Below, one piece after another: positions 12,012 through 23,160 of a stretch of 64,000 nt of DNA. The translations under genes were made by a program, and so were the position numbers. A model generated the notes under the pieces. It had not been told where the DNA came from. It saw only the letters and a list, made by a program, of their open reading frames with translations, and did not search any database. The DNA is taken from positions 14,074,001-14,138,000 of the forward strand of contig JBANAY010000004.1 of NCBI GenBank assembly GCA_037952775.1, in the 5' to 3' direction. This stretch comes from Clonostachys chloroleuca (taxonomy: Eukaryota > Ascomycota > Sordariomycetes > Hypocreales > Bionectriaceae). The first letter of the stretch is position 1. Each line of letters opens with the position of its first letter.

Positions 12012-13117
12012 GACAAGAAGCCAAACTCAATTTCTATCAATCTCCATCCTTATCAGGAATGTCGATCCTGGATTTTCCGTTTGAATTCACACCAAACGGC
12101 ATTGATCAACATCACTTACAGCCATTCACTCATTATGGCACAAGCAATCAAGATAGGGTACTCGTTGAGAAAGGCATCAAGACAAAGTACTCACTATAAC
12201 ACAAGGAATCAGGTCTACTAGAATATTAAACGACAACCTTGTATCTTCTAGGCATCATATCATTGGACAGCCATGTTAGAGTCTTGCGAACTACTTATCG
12301 CTTGTTACAACGTATCATGGCTTACAAGGCCTCCCCACGTCCCATGGCTATCTGGCGTCTTGACGTAACATCGGATTCCTACAGAATGACTATATTCGCA
12401 AATAGCTACTCAGTTACCTCTCTGCCAGAGAGCATAAACACAAATAGTATTACTAGACCTCAGAGTTAGGCTCATGTGAATTGCTGAGTGAGATGCAACT
12501 TTTCCTTGCCTTATTGTTAAGCACAGTGTTCAGTAGGTAAGATAGATAGTGGTTGTTGCATACATGTTGTAGTGTATTTGTTATAGTCCTCAAGATTTAG
12601 AAGGTAACAGTGCTTTTACTATACAGATTATGTTCAAAGGCACTTTTGGCCAATTAAGGGAGAGTAGGGGTGCATGCCACCATATTCTGTCGCAGAAAAC
12701 GCAGAGGTTTATCGAACACAGTAACAACGAATTCATCATAGAAATAAACCCCGATCTAAATATTAATAACAAATCCATCCGAGCCATAGCTCTATCATAC
12801 TTAAATTCGGGGGTCCGCTTAACGTCCAGTCACGGCATGTCCTGAGCAAACAAGGGCTAGATGGATTCAGGCTATGTTGTAAAGACATGTAGTAACTATA
12901 TTTTTAAAGCTAAGAATCCTTTCGTTGTCCTCTGCTTCACTCCTTAGTTCTTATCTAACGCAACTATCTCAGGAAGCATATTTAGTGCTTCCCATATGCC
13001 TGAAACCTAATTCCAACTATAGATCATTATACCTCGATTACCAATTGACAAATAACGATATTTAATAATAAAATTAATAAACTCTCTGATAAAAAGAAAA
13101 ACATCAAAATATAGCAC

Positions 13118-13300
13118 CTACTTCGCAACTATAGCGCAACCTCGGGCTATCGTTGAGTTTCACTAAATCTAAATTATATTCAAATACTAGCTCAACTGAA
13201 CTAATATAAATAATCAAAGAGTTCTAATATTTAATACACTGTATAAAATAGCTCTCGAGGTATAAATAATTACTAATTCAGCTGTGCTGAGAATTATTTA
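13118..13300. repeat. Decayed dispersed repeat, AT-rich copy
   Basis: Aligns along its length with 16074-16241. Shared blocks include GCAACCTCG-like, TTGAGTTTCA, TAAATC, TGAACTA, TTCTA and the exact core AGCTCTCGAGGTA. Where the copies differ, this one usually has A or T against G or C, for example TATAAATAATTA against TACGAGTATTTG. That direction fits repeat-induced point mutation of a mobile-element fragment. Element class not identified. Confidence 0.65.
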
Positions 13301-14337
13301 ATTTACTTGAATCTGTAACACTTTATCAAATATAGGCACCTTATCGACGTCGTCGATAATTTCTTAACACCCTTTAATAGAGTCGAAGAGATTAGTTTAA
13401 TAAGTTACTGGGATAACATTGTTATTATTGGGTAGGTTGTTTCCTTACGAATTAGCCTATCAAGGATTGTTATTTACTTTGGTTTAGCACAGGCATTATT
13501 AGCCTTAACGTTGCTCTTATGCTCTCTGAAAGAGGATATGGAAACTAAATCATCTTCCTCGCAGAGCATCTTCCTAGCTAACGATATTCTGAAGTGAAGG
13601 GTCGATGTATAGGTATCAGATGGAGTTAATTCTCAAACGGACCAGGAAACTGAGTGGGGAGGTAAGGAGTAATCTGGAGGTTATCATAGCTGTCGCTGGT
13701 CTATATCTTTCTCGTAAAAGGAGGGGCTTGAGTGGAGAAGGAGGTCCTCTTAATTGTCGGGCAGAAGCAAGTCGTTATCTAGAACTACGGCGCAGGAGGG
13801 ACAGGCTTTCGGGCTGGATACGGCATAGTGGTAGATGTCGTGAAGGCTGCAGAGCCACTACTCTCGGAGATGGATGGATCTTCCGTACCAAGTTGTGAAC
13901 ATATGGACATGGAAAGTCAGGTCAAGTGCCCAAGCCACTGGTGTGTTGAGTAGGAAGCTGACAATACTAAATGTCGACCTTACCCGCCCTCACCCTTGCA
14001 TGAATTATTTTGGAGATTGCCGAGAAAGGTGGCAAATTGTTTAGTGATCCACAAGGCCATTTGTAGGCTTAACAGGCCAAAGCATGCGGATACCGATATC
14101 CTATTGTCATTTCAATCGTCAGTATTCAAGGAGAACCAGCATGAATCTTCTGAACTACCTTTCTAGAAACTTGAATCGCTCGCCTGACATTCGCTGGATT
14201 CCACGGCTGCATCATGGGAATCTTCGGGCTTGCTGAAGCACCTGGACCAGCATGCGAAGGCGGCGGTGTAAGATAATAAACCCTGCCAAAGTCCCACATG
14301 AGACGCTAGACATTTGACAGGTGCCTAAACACTATCC

Positions 14338-14361
14338 GAAATTACCTAGGTAGGTAATTTC
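14338..14361. repeat. Perfect 10-bp inverted repeat
   Basis: Arms GAAATTACCT and AGGTAATTTC flank the spacer AGGT. Further TTACC and CCTAGGTAAT words follow within 50 bp. It may be the end of a small inverted-repeat element; no target duplication was identified. Confidence 0.6.
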
Positions 14362-14437
14362 TGAAAATTACCGAGTATCGTCCCACAAATTGACATTAAC
14401 CTAGGTAATACCACGAGCCAGGCCTCAAGATCCTGGA

Positions 14438-14486
14438 TTTGGCGGCGGCAGAAATTACATTTGGAGGCCCGCTAACCGCCGCCAAA
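14438..14486. repeat. 11-bp inverted repeat
   Basis: TTTGGCGGCGG at 14438-14448 pairs with CCGCCGCCAAA at 14476-14486 across a 27-base loop. With the hairpin at 14338 it suggests remnants of a foldback or MITE-like element. Confidence 0.55.
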
Positions 14487-14711
14487 CCCACTCTTGAAAA
14501 AGGCGTATTTCATGGCAAAAAGAAAGAGTGAAGATTCTTAGCAACCGAGCTTATTACAAGCATCTGAACTACCCCAACTAGCCCGATACCTCAAAGCTAC
14601 GGGTATGATAAGACGATAGTAAAGTTATAAAAGGTAGAACTTACATTCTTTAATTTATGTGTGATCCATAGACTAATTTGGGAAAGGTCATCTATGGACG
14701 ACGTGGGTTTT

Positions 14712-14787
14712 CGGCATTCATGGGTCTCGGCATTCATGGGTCTCGGCATTCATGGGTCTCGGCATTCATGGGTCTTCGGCATTCATA
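14712..14787. repeat. 16-bp tandem repeat, four copies plus a partial
   Basis: The unit CGGCATTCATGGGTCT is repeated four times without change except one extra T, followed by CGGCATTCAT. Direct head-to-tail array with no spacers. Confidence 0.9.
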
Positions 14788-15264
14788 GTATTCATATTCG
14801 CTGACTTGAGCGGACAGCTTACCAATAAGGAAGTTAGGTAATTAACTACCTGGTCAATCTATACATCTGCCTAATTTTTGAAACAAGTACAGTCTGCCGC
14901 AAGCAGCGGCTTCAGCAGTCAGCAGCTGCTTCAGCGCATACAAGCACCTTCATCAGCGGCAGGCTGCTCGAACCTTCAATTCGGGCGGGATCCATAGAGG
15001 GACAAAGTTATGCATGCCAAGAGCGGTACTTCGGGTGGCGAAATCCACTCTCAGATGTACCTTTTTGGCATGAAATGAATATGGATATGGACGAAAGATC
15101 AGGGTATAATTTAACTTGTATTAACATAAGCCATGACGTTTGAAATGCTCTACTATACCAGTACATGGGTAAAATTTTCAAAGGCAACTAGCACTAATTG
15201 ATTCTATTTTAGGTTAATATATGATTCTACTATGGAAATAAGAGTTTCTTAAAACAGAGCTAGG

Positions 15265-15270
15265 TATAAA
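15265..15270 (+). promoter_or_regulatory. TATA box of the secreted-protein gene
   Basis: TATAAA lies 85-90 bp before the ATG at 15355, followed by a pyrimidine-rich leader, a layout usual for strongly expressed fungal genes. Confidence 0.5.
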
Positions 15271-15354
15271 TACTCTCGCTCTACCCTTTCTAAATGTTCT
15301 ATATCTTAAATACTACTCATATTTCTTCTATTACATTCTATTCCGGCCCTCAAG

Positions 15355-15880
15355 ATGAAGTTCTCTGGTCTCATTCCTCTCTTTTTACTTTCTACTGGCA
15401 TCGTAGCACATCACTCTACTGATGATGATGCGCTCATTGCTAGGGGTGAGTATCTTATTGCCCGAGGAGAGCGCCTCATTGCTCGAGCCAGCAGCAGCAA
15501 AGCCAAAGACCCAAAGAAGGGTAAAAAGGAACCACCTGCTGTTAAAGTAGCATGGATGGGTGGGGTAAGTCTTCTATGAACATCTTTATAATATAGTCTT
15601 TACTGATTTTAGTAGCAATGTAATCCGGATACGCAGATATGCTCAATCATTGGAGCCAAGGCTGCGAATCCAAAGCATGGAAACCACATTGTAGGCACTA
15701 AGCCATGCGACCCTACTTATTATGTAAGTACTAGTTCCAACTTTTCGATTTGATTTCCAAGCCAACAAGAAGCTAACTATCCTTAAGTGCCCTCAAGACC
15801 CTGCCTTTCGAGGTTGCCAAGCAGCACCCCGAGGTGGTCAGGCTCAGTGTGGTCTTCCAACAAATACAGTAAGGAGATAA
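15355..15880 (+). CDS. Small secreted cysteine-rich protein, effector candidate, about 136 aa
   Basis: Three exons, 15355-15564, 15616-15723 and 15788-15880, join in phase 0. Introns are 51 and 64 bp with GTAAGT donors and CTGAT/CTAAC branch sites. Residues 1-18 are a signal peptide (MKFSGLIPLFLLSTGIVA). Next come three heptad copies, LIARGEY, LIARGER and LIARASS, then a lysine-rich linker. The C-terminal 65 residues contain six cysteines spaced CNPDTQIC, PCDPTYYC, GC and QC. Small size, signal peptide and paired cysteines fit a secreted effector or antimicrobial-like protein; no fold is recognised. It sits between two copies of the decayed repeat in gene-poor DNA, a usual setting for effectors. 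The last exon ends in TAA, but a GTAAGG just before it could start another intron, so the final few residues are uncertain. Confidence 0.72.
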
Positions 15881-16780
15881 TGAGTTGCTTTGAAGAGGTT
15901 TTATCGGACCTCATCCTCGCTTGTTTTAGCAGGTTATGCTCTATTAAGAGTAGAGGTTTGACTACTGGTGCGGGGGAGAATGATGTGTAGTTAGGGATAG
16001 CTAGACAATGGCCACTCACTCTTTTCTAGCTGGCCTGTTCTTAGGTTGCTGTGGTATGAGCACTGTAATAGATCTACTCTGCAACTCCAGCACAACCTCG
16101 ATCCATCTTTGAGTTTCAGTAAATCCAATTAATGTTTACACCACGCTCGATTGAACTACAATGAAGAATTGGAGTCTTCTAGTATTCAGTTCACTCCATG
16201 AACAAGCTCTCGAGGTACGAGTATTTGCCAATTCGGCTCGCGCTAAGGAATGTTGATCCATCCACTTCCGCAATGCTTTACAAAACCTGGGCAATGCCAG
16301 TCGCCAAAATCACCGGCATGAACGATGCGGATGCTTTGAAACTTACACGAAAGAGCGGAAATGATGCGGGATAAAATGGGTCTACAGGCAGCGGAAGAGT
16401 GGGCGGGTCGCTTACTTTCGGTAATTACCCCTGAGTCATGGCCGCTATTCAAAGTAAGCAACTGGTCTCATGCTATTCTCGCCAAGGAGCATTCTTCAGA
16501 TGAATATGGAACCTACTTCTAGGCCAAAAGTGTCGCTAAAGGATTGAGTAAACACAAGTGTCCTTGAATTTAAAGAGCTGCTAAATATATATCTTGTCGG
16601 TGGGTTAGACCTCTGGAAAATGCCAAGTTTCAATAAAATCCATTTATTTAAACATGGAGGCTTTAGTCTAGTTCTTAGCGTACGTCATTACAGCCCAGGG
16701 GTCATGTTTTAGTTTCGTCACGTCTAAGAGTAGAAAAATACAACATCCCAGATCATCAGCCATCACGTCTCGATTCTCGG
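15881..16780. other. Intergenic with a repeat copy
   Basis: Contains the better-preserved copy of the dispersed repeat (16074-16241) and no other recognisable feature. The stretch from 16500 on is the probable promoter of the Zn2Cys6 gene. Confidence 0.45.
16074..16241. repeat. Dispersed repeat, better-preserved copy
   Basis: Counterpart of 13118-13300, with higher GC. It shares CAACCTCG, TTGAGTTTCA, AGCTCTCGAGGTA and an ATTCGGCT/ATTCAGCT block, in the same orientation as the other copy. No ORF or terminal repeat is attached that would name the element. Confidence 0.65.
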
Positions 16781-18074
16781 ATGTTGCTAAGCACAATGCA
16801 TAGCAGTCTCCGCCAGAAAGCCTGCTTGGCCTGCTCAGTCTCCAAGCGGGGCTGCGACAAGCAGCTTCCCGAATGTCAGCGCTGCCTGGATAGGCACCTG
16901 GATTGTGTTTACCCACAGTCCAAGAGGCGGTACAGGGACAGCACTTTGGAAGACAACCAGGTGCACCATCTCCCTTCTTCCCATGAGTTTTTGGACCTCA
17001 ATCCATTCGGGGACCGCTTTGATCACGAGCCTTGGGGTGTAATTAACGCCCCCAACCTTGTTTCCACTTTACCAGATGTTACGTTTCCTTTCACTCAGAC
17101 TCCCTCGACGGGTAATAATACACTATCGACTCACAGTCTAACGCATGAGAGGGCGTCTCCCCCAGACACCTCTATCTCCTGGTTTCTTCAGGGCGATACT
17201 TGGGAAATAGGTCGTGTGACCACAGATACGAATTGTGTGGTTGACGTCGAGCTTGAGTTAAAGTCTTTCATCCAGTCTGTGGCTGGAATGCTCCAGTCTT
17301 GGGTCAAGAATGGCCACAATAGCTTCATTCATCGACGACTATATGAGAAAGGTCTACCTGCCTGCCTCCAGGACGCTTTCACAATACTGACAACATACAA
17401 CGGTCGGAACTCGGCAATAGAGGAGGTAGTACTACAAATTGCCCTAGACCGCTTAGCCGCACTCACCCGCCAAGGCCCGCCTACAACCAGCGGTGCAGAA
17501 TGCATACTGGCCCACCTGGCACGTGTCCAGTCCCTTTTCATCTATGAATTCATAATGCTGTTCGACGGCTCAGTGCGTGTTCGCGCATCCGCCGAGAAGC
17601 AACTCCCGCTCCTTCGACAGTGGCTATTCCAGATGTGGGAGATAGTCAAGGAGTATCGAGGAGAAGAAGGCCAATCGAATCATGACCAGCTAGCGGAGAA
17701 TGAGCTCGACAACGAATACAACGCATGTAGAGCAATGAAGACTGTGGATTTTGACCGAAAGCGTCCGGCGCACCTATGCGGTTGTCGAGTGCATCACCAA
17801 CGTTTTCGAAGCGATGATCCGAGGTTGGGCCTCATGCGAAGGTGCGCCTATGATCACAGCTCGCAGCGGCTTGTGGGAAGCTAAATCTGCCTTGGAATGG
17901 TCTGAGCTGTCTTGTTCGAAATGCCCGATTCTAGTAACCTCTCTTAGACCAATTCCGATAATGGCACAGTATGAAGCTGAAGAAATCGACGGGTTAGTAA
18001 AGGAGGTCTGGGCAGTCATAGTCGGCTCAGACAGGATACAATTTTGGAGTAACAGAAAATCCAGGGCGAAATGA
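16781..18074 (+). CDS. Zn2Cys6 fungal transcription factor
   Basis: The N-terminus carries a canonical binuclear zinc cluster: Cys at residues 15, 18, 25, 32, 35 and 42 (C-x2-C-x6-C-x6-C-x2-C-x6-C), followed by the basic stretch KRRYR. ATG at 16781 or 16796 would serve equally. The body is helical, and the C-terminal part carries WILTESVRRTYAVVECI, a conserved block of this regulator class. The two parts lie in different frames. They can be joined by an 88-bp intron (17653-17740, weak GTATCG donor, AAG acceptor, no clear branch site), which keeps phase. Otherwise a single-base change near 17740 breaks the gene. It would bind CGG-type sites as a dimer. It lies 440 bp upstream of an aldo-keto reductase transcribed the same way, which could be its target; this is only suggested by position. 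Confidence 0.7.
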
Positions 18075-18517
18075 AATCCGACAACTAGAGTCAGAAGCCC
18101 TCAGGAGATATTCAACATCAAATTGGTACGATTTTCTCCTTCACTTCAGTCTTGACATCACTAGAAAGACACTTAGGCCTTTGAGAAGCCCTATATAGAA
18201 TCTAACCCTGTGCACACCTAGATGGTGCCTAACGTGATAATAAGACTGACGAATGAGCGGAAGATTTATGAAACCATTGCGGGAGATATCTTCAGGGTTG
18301 TGGTTACTTGCGGAAGCTGGTGGAGAACTCGCGGAGCTCTGTGGGGAACTTGCACATGAGCTCCGGGACGGTGGCAACCCATTGTACATAATGCTCAGCG
18401 AAGTCCCGGCAGCTACATGTGAGATATAAATTAGAGGGGTGCCAAAGTCTGACGCAACTTGAACTCAGTTCTCTTCAAGTTAATCTTGAGCCTATCTAAT
18501 CCTAACCTCTCTCAAAA
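18075..18517. other. Intergenic; AKR promoter
   Basis: No gene seen. Contains the TATA-like site at 18425 in front of the reductase. Confidence 0.5.
18425..18430 (+). promoter_or_regulatory. TATA box of the aldo-keto reductase gene
   Basis: TATAAA 88-93 bp before the ATG at 18518. Confidence 0.45.
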
Positions 18518-19636
18518 ATGTCCTCCAAAACACCTCCCAAGTATATTCTCGGGACCTTCAGTGTATGTATCGCCTTCCATTGATCAACATGCACTCTAAC
18601 CAGAAGAGTACAGGTCGGTGACCCCCATACATTCCCTGGAATAGGAATAGTACATTTTCACACCGAAGAAGATGTGAAAGGGCTTTTAGATGCATTCTAC
18701 AACCGTGGCTACAGAGATATTGACACAGCTCGCAACTATGGTGAATCCGAAGCGCGTCTCGGCAAGGCCGACATTACATCTCAGTTTACAGTCCATACCA
18801 AAGTCAGAAGTGGCCCACCTGGAGCACATGAGCCCGCAAAGATCAAGGCAAGCATCGAAGAATCTCTTGACGCTCTTCAATCCTCCAAGGTTGAGACTAT
18901 GTTTCTCCATACGCCTGATCGCCAGACACCGTTTGAAGACACCCTGAAGGCGATGAATGATGCTTTCGAGCAAGGAAAATTCAAGAAATTCGGGATATCC
19001 AACTACTCAGTTGCAGAGGTGCAGAAGATCTTGGATATATGCGAGCAGAATGGTTACATTAAACCTAGCGTATACCAAGGGCAATACAATGCTATGGTGA
19101 GGGGAGGGGAGAAGGAACTATTTCCTCTCTTGCGCAAAAATAGCATTGCTTTCTTCGGCTTCAGGTAATTATTTTCAACAGCCATTATCAGTCTCCTACT
19201 AACCTCGAACACTAGTCCTGCCCTGGGCGGCCTTCTTTCAGACCATATTTCCACGTCGAGACGCTGGCAAGAAGATGTAAGTGTCTATCTGAACTCAACG
19301 AAGCTTACTTGATTCTAACTTGAGAAGACTATTGTTGGGAAAATGTATGTCCCATTTTATAGCCATTCTTCTGTTCAATCTTCAGCAGCTTATATTCGAG
19401 CTACTGCTCAGAAGTACGACATCAGCGGTCATGCTGCTGCGCTGCGCTGGACGGCGTTCCACAGCGTTTTGGACGGAGAGTGCGGCGATGGCTTGATCTT
19501 TGGCGTGTCAAAGGTTGAACATCTCCATGAATCTCTGGATGCACTTGAGGCCGGACCGCTTCCGGCTGAGCTTGCAGAAGCTATTTCCGCTATCTATGAT
19601 ACAGTCGCTGGTAACGGGCCTCCGTTCCACATTTAG
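18518..19636 (+). CDS. Aldo-keto reductase, AKR7/aflatoxin aldehyde reductase type, 321 aa
   Basis: Four exons: 18518-18562, 18614-19164, 19216-19276 and 19328-19636. All three introns are 51 bp with good donors, and phases agree. NADPH-dependent carbonyl reductase of the TIM-barrel AKR fold. The catalytic tetrad is visible: Asp and Tyr in DIDTARNYGES, Lys in VHTKV, His in FLHTPDR. SNYSVAEV and, near the end, FGVSKVEHLHESLDALE match the cofactor-binding end of the family. Length is normal for AKR7-like enzymes, which reduce aldehydes such as aflatoxin dialdehyde or succinic semialdehyde. The substrate here is unknown. The neighbouring Zn2Cys6 gene suggests a metabolite or detoxification context, but no polyketide or peptide synthase is in the window. 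Confidence 0.88.
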
Positions 19637-20221
19637 GTTTCCTGCTCAAGTTATATTGCTCAAGGCAGCTAGACTCCATTAAAGACTACTACTTCTCCAA
19701 TCTTCATATAGAGAACGAAGCTCATTTCACTCATCGATTTTTTTTTTTTCTATTCTTTTCAAGTAAATTAATAAAATTAGCTGATGCACCACATGACTAT
19801 GGTTTTGGATTTCACGAAGACGCTGTCTCTATGGAGTGTAAATGTGTGGGCTTCATCGTCTGTCCCAGTTTTATATAGGGCAGAATTCACTGAGGCGATC
19901 TTCCAGTTAAGCTCTGGGCTGGGAAGCGACGGGTTCTTAATTTTACTCTCTTGAGATTAGATACATTCCGACAAGAGAGGAAAATGTCCAGAGTAGCAAA
20001 GATGCAAATCTCATTAACGTTAACGAAACAGAGTTCAATTCTCACACCTCTGGGTCAATCAAATATGCTGAAATATACTAGCGTATTGACTAAAGTATCG
20101 ACATCTGCATCATTATCGTTCATAATTCTTACATTCGTCCTCTTTGTCGAATTATAAGGTACCAATCAAGAAGATCATTCATGATCCATTCGCTGACATA
20201 CCAGATGATTCCCCGTGGTTT

Positions 20222-20267
<46 letters not shown>

Positions 20268-21231
20268 TCCAAATAACATAGCTTCGGTTGATTTAAGTCC
20301 TAAAATAATTGGTTTATCGTTTCCTTTCCTTGATCTCAACAAGAAACAGCCTAGTCGCAATCCATGTTCGTACCCTAAGGGAAACCCTCGAGTTTTTATC
20401 ATGGACAATAGGGCAGGGACAGATTGCATACAATATAGAAAACCGATATATCCGGCTCGGTAAGAGGTTATAGCAGAGATTTGGTCTAAAACTGTTCTGT
20501 TGAGTATCGCGTCTTCATAGCAAGAGCGAAACCTGTAGTCCAGAAACCTAGTGACCAAAGACTACTTCGAATATAGCCTCCTAGTAAGTCTTCGAATAGT
20601 CTTAGCGCATAATATCTCTAACGAATCCAGATCATTACAAACCGAGGCCTGTTCCATAAAATCGATACAGCCAGAGATGATCTAGCCCAGAAGTTGGGAG
20701 CTGATTGGAAAGGACATCCCAATTGCAGCTTCAAAAGAGCCTCTCCAAATCCGAGTGCGCATTAAGATGTTATTATGGAGGCTTTATTTTGTTCATAAAC
20801 AATTCAAATCTAAATTGCAACTCTAAGGTTTCCGGAACTAGGAGCCATGGTATTGCATGACGAAAGGTTCAACTTGCGAGATGCAAATGTAATTGAGCGC
20901 AAACTTTCAGAGACGAAATTAGTTTTCATTAGCTGACACAACTTTAAGATAGCAAAAAATAGCAAATTTCGGAATTTCTTCCATAATTGTGCCTTTGAGT
21001 GCAAGAAAAGCAAAATGAAAGACCTCCAAGAAGCCAGCATGTGGTGCTCTAGGGTATGCAGATTTTACGGGACGTTTAATAGATAAGATAACACTCTTCC
21101 AGACGCTTCTTCGACAACATCAAGCAAAGCTATGACTTCAATCTCACCCGCAAGATCATACTTGCTCAGTTCTTAGATCTCCCCAGATCCTCTAGCAGGA
21201 GTCTCCCTCTCCACACATCCCCTCTCTCCAA
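19637..21231. other. Intergenic, no gene seen
   Basis: About 1.6 kb containing a long A run (listed separately) and no supportable gene. The last 200 bp are pyrimidine-rich leader in front of the RTR1 homologue and mark the passage from accessory DNA to the housekeeping block. Confidence 0.5.
20226..20265. repeat. Poly(A) tract, 40 bases
   Basis: Forty consecutive A. It could be a slippage-prone mononucleotide repeat or the tail of an old retroposed sequence; I found no coding remnant or target duplication around it. The stated length may be inexact given homopolymer errors elsewhere. Confidence 0.9.
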
Positions 21232-22034
21232 ATGGCGGCGTCCAACCCAGAGCGCCAGAGCATCCTCAAAAAGCCAGGCGGCTCCCGCCCCACCACTGAG
21301 CAGGACCGGCGCGCCATAGCAATCCAGCACGCCCAGATCATCGAGCACCGGAAAGAGCTCGAGGCCCAGATCCTCGACGATGTGATCCTCCTGTCCGAGT
21401 ACCCCAAATCACCAAACGCGACCTCCTCCGACGACCCTGCGCCCTCCGACGTCGTCGACTTCAAGACCCACGTGAGGCTGTTCCAGCCGTCCGACTACGA
21501 CGACCTGATCGAGGAGCGCAACGTCAACGGGCTGTGCGGGTACGTGCTGTGCCCCAAGGCGCGCAAGAAGACGGGTCCCGGGGGGAGTGGACGCTCGCGG
21601 CGAGCGGGCAGATAGTCAAGCGCAGGGACCTAGAGAAGTGGTGCTCGCAGAAGTGTGCGCGGAGGGCTCTCTACGTGAAAGTGCAGCTCAACGAGACGGC
21701 TGCGTGGGAGCGGGCTGGAATTCCCGACATCGAGATTGAGATCATGGACCTGCCGACGGTTGAGCCAGAGACGGATGAGGAACGCACCGCCAAGAAGTTG
21801 GGAGAGCTGACTCTTGAGGATCAGAGGCAGGCGGCGAGGGACTCGGCAGCGCTGGCGCTTGAGCGTGGAGAGCTACCGACGACGGCGACACCGACTGGGG
21901 TGGCGAGGAAGACACCGGTGAAGGTGACATTGAAAGAGAATACTGAGATCAAAGAGCCACCGAGTACAGGTGTGTTTGAGGATGACGATCATCTCATGGT
22001 GGAGGGGTACAAGAGTACGAGGGGTACTGAATGA
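21232..22034 (+). CDS. RTR1/RPAP2-type RNA polymerase II CTD phosphatase
   Basis: Removes phosphate from Ser5 of the RNA polymerase II C-terminal repeats during the initiation-elongation transition and helps polymerase import. The zinc-binding RTR1 domain is visible: GLCGYVLCP supplies the first cysteines and WCSQKCARRALYVKVQL the second pair, with a helical N-terminus from residue 20. About 267 residues once one base is supplied. The frame slips inside a run of six G at 21580-21585; seven G would join GPGG to EWTLAASGQI, which is the expected sequence. As this is a near-essential housekeeping gene, the slip is most likely an assembly error. Convergent with the ribosomal protein gene downstream. 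Confidence 0.85.
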
Positions 22035-22530
22035 GAGGGTTTACGAATGAGTAATGATACTACATGATACCAGGGAAAATTTTGTCACAGAAAGAGCAGA
22101 ATCCAAGAATCCCAATGCCAACAGCCTGGGTCCAGAAGCAACCGTGTATGTAGCGCTTGAAGATCGCAAAACATTAGGCTGATGGTGTTGGGAATCCTTG
22201 CTTGGACACTACGTTGGTAGGTCTCTCAGCGGCAAGCGTTCGACCTGGGGTCAACGAACGACGTGTCCCAGGCAGCAAACGGACAGCATCACGGCAGCAA
22301 TTTCACATGAAGCGAAGAAGGGAGGAATATTGGCAATCAAGCGTCATCTTTAGAAGAGGATCTAAAGAGTCGGCGACACCTTGTGGGGTTGAGAAGATCT
22401 TTCTTTGAGATCTATGCACTTACTACCGTCCTCTGACGCCAAGTAGCAAAAACCCGAAATATTGACTGTGCCCAAGACAACCCTAATTTCCCCCAAAAAC
22501 CATGTGCTTTTCTTCGTTCGATCGTGACAT
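22035..22530. other. Convergent 3' region
   Basis: Between the stop codons of two convergent genes; presumably both 3' UTRs. Nothing else seen. Confidence 0.5.
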
Positions 22531-23160
22531 TTAGCGGCGGTCGAAGCGGCGGCCACCACGCTCGGGAGCCTGGGCCTGGGTAACGGGCTGGGCGTTGATG
22601 GGGATGGAGTCGAACTGCGACGGGCTAGGTTAGTGGTGGACATTGAGACGGAGAACGGGTAGGAACATACGCCGAGGTGCTTGATGAGGTCGCGGGTCTC
22701 GAAGTCGACCTCGAGCTGGCCGCTCTCGGTGTTCTTGGCGAAGTCCAGAGCAGAGACCTCGGGAACGTACTGATCCTTGCGCTCACGCTCCTCCTCCTGG
22801 AGCTTGAAGGAGATACCACGGACGGGACCGCGTGCGATACGCTTCATCAAGTGGGTGGCGTAACCGGCAATCTAGAGCGCACACAGGTTAGTCGAGTGTC
22901 TCTTGGGGCAACTGTCGTCGGAAAGACCGCGCAAGCTGCCGCGGTTCCAAATTCTCACCTTGTTGCGGAGACGCTTGGAAGCGATGATGGCAATCTCGTC
23001 GCAGAGACGCTTGTTGGTCTCGAAGTCATTGGTCAATCGGGGGTAGTACTTCTCGATGATGCTGAATTTTGATGTCAGTTCCCGCGTTAGATCATAATTT
23101 TGAGGTGAGTACTTACACCTTGGCGGACTTCTTGACGGTCTTGGTGCGAACGCGACCCAT
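22531..23160 (-). CDS. RPS17: 40S ribosomal protein S17 (eS17), 143 aa
   Basis: Four exons, 23117-23160, 22959-23061, 22671-22871 and 22531-22614, join to a full-length eS17. Landmarks: [15 protein letters not shown], then [45 protein letters not shown] and a short Arg-rich end. Introns are 55, 87 and 56 bp. Multiple introns early in the gene are usual for fungal ribosomal-protein genes. Structural component of the small subunit. The 412 bp upstream are its promoter. Confidence 0.97.

Larger units (their letters stand above)
12012..15354. other. Gene-free, repeat-rich stretch
   Basis: 3.3 kb without a supportable gene. 12900-13450 is strongly AT-rich and holds a decayed repeat copy (listed separately). 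13600-13900 has a 97-codon frame of basic composition that I cannot assign. 14330-14960 holds hairpins and a 16-bp tandem repeat. This looks like a graveyard of mobile DNA. Confidence 0.6.

Noticed and set aside
13605..13898. 97-codon basic ORF as a transposase fragment
   Set aside because: No DDE, reverse-transcriptase or gag motif can be seen; left as unassigned intergenic DNA.
14712..14787. Direct repeats resembling a CRISPR array
   Set aside because: Units are head to tail without spacers, the DNA is fungal, and there are no cas genes.
20175..20558. Minus-strand ORF with a long phenylalanine run
   Set aside because: The run is only the poly(A) tract read in reverse; no family resemblance on either side.
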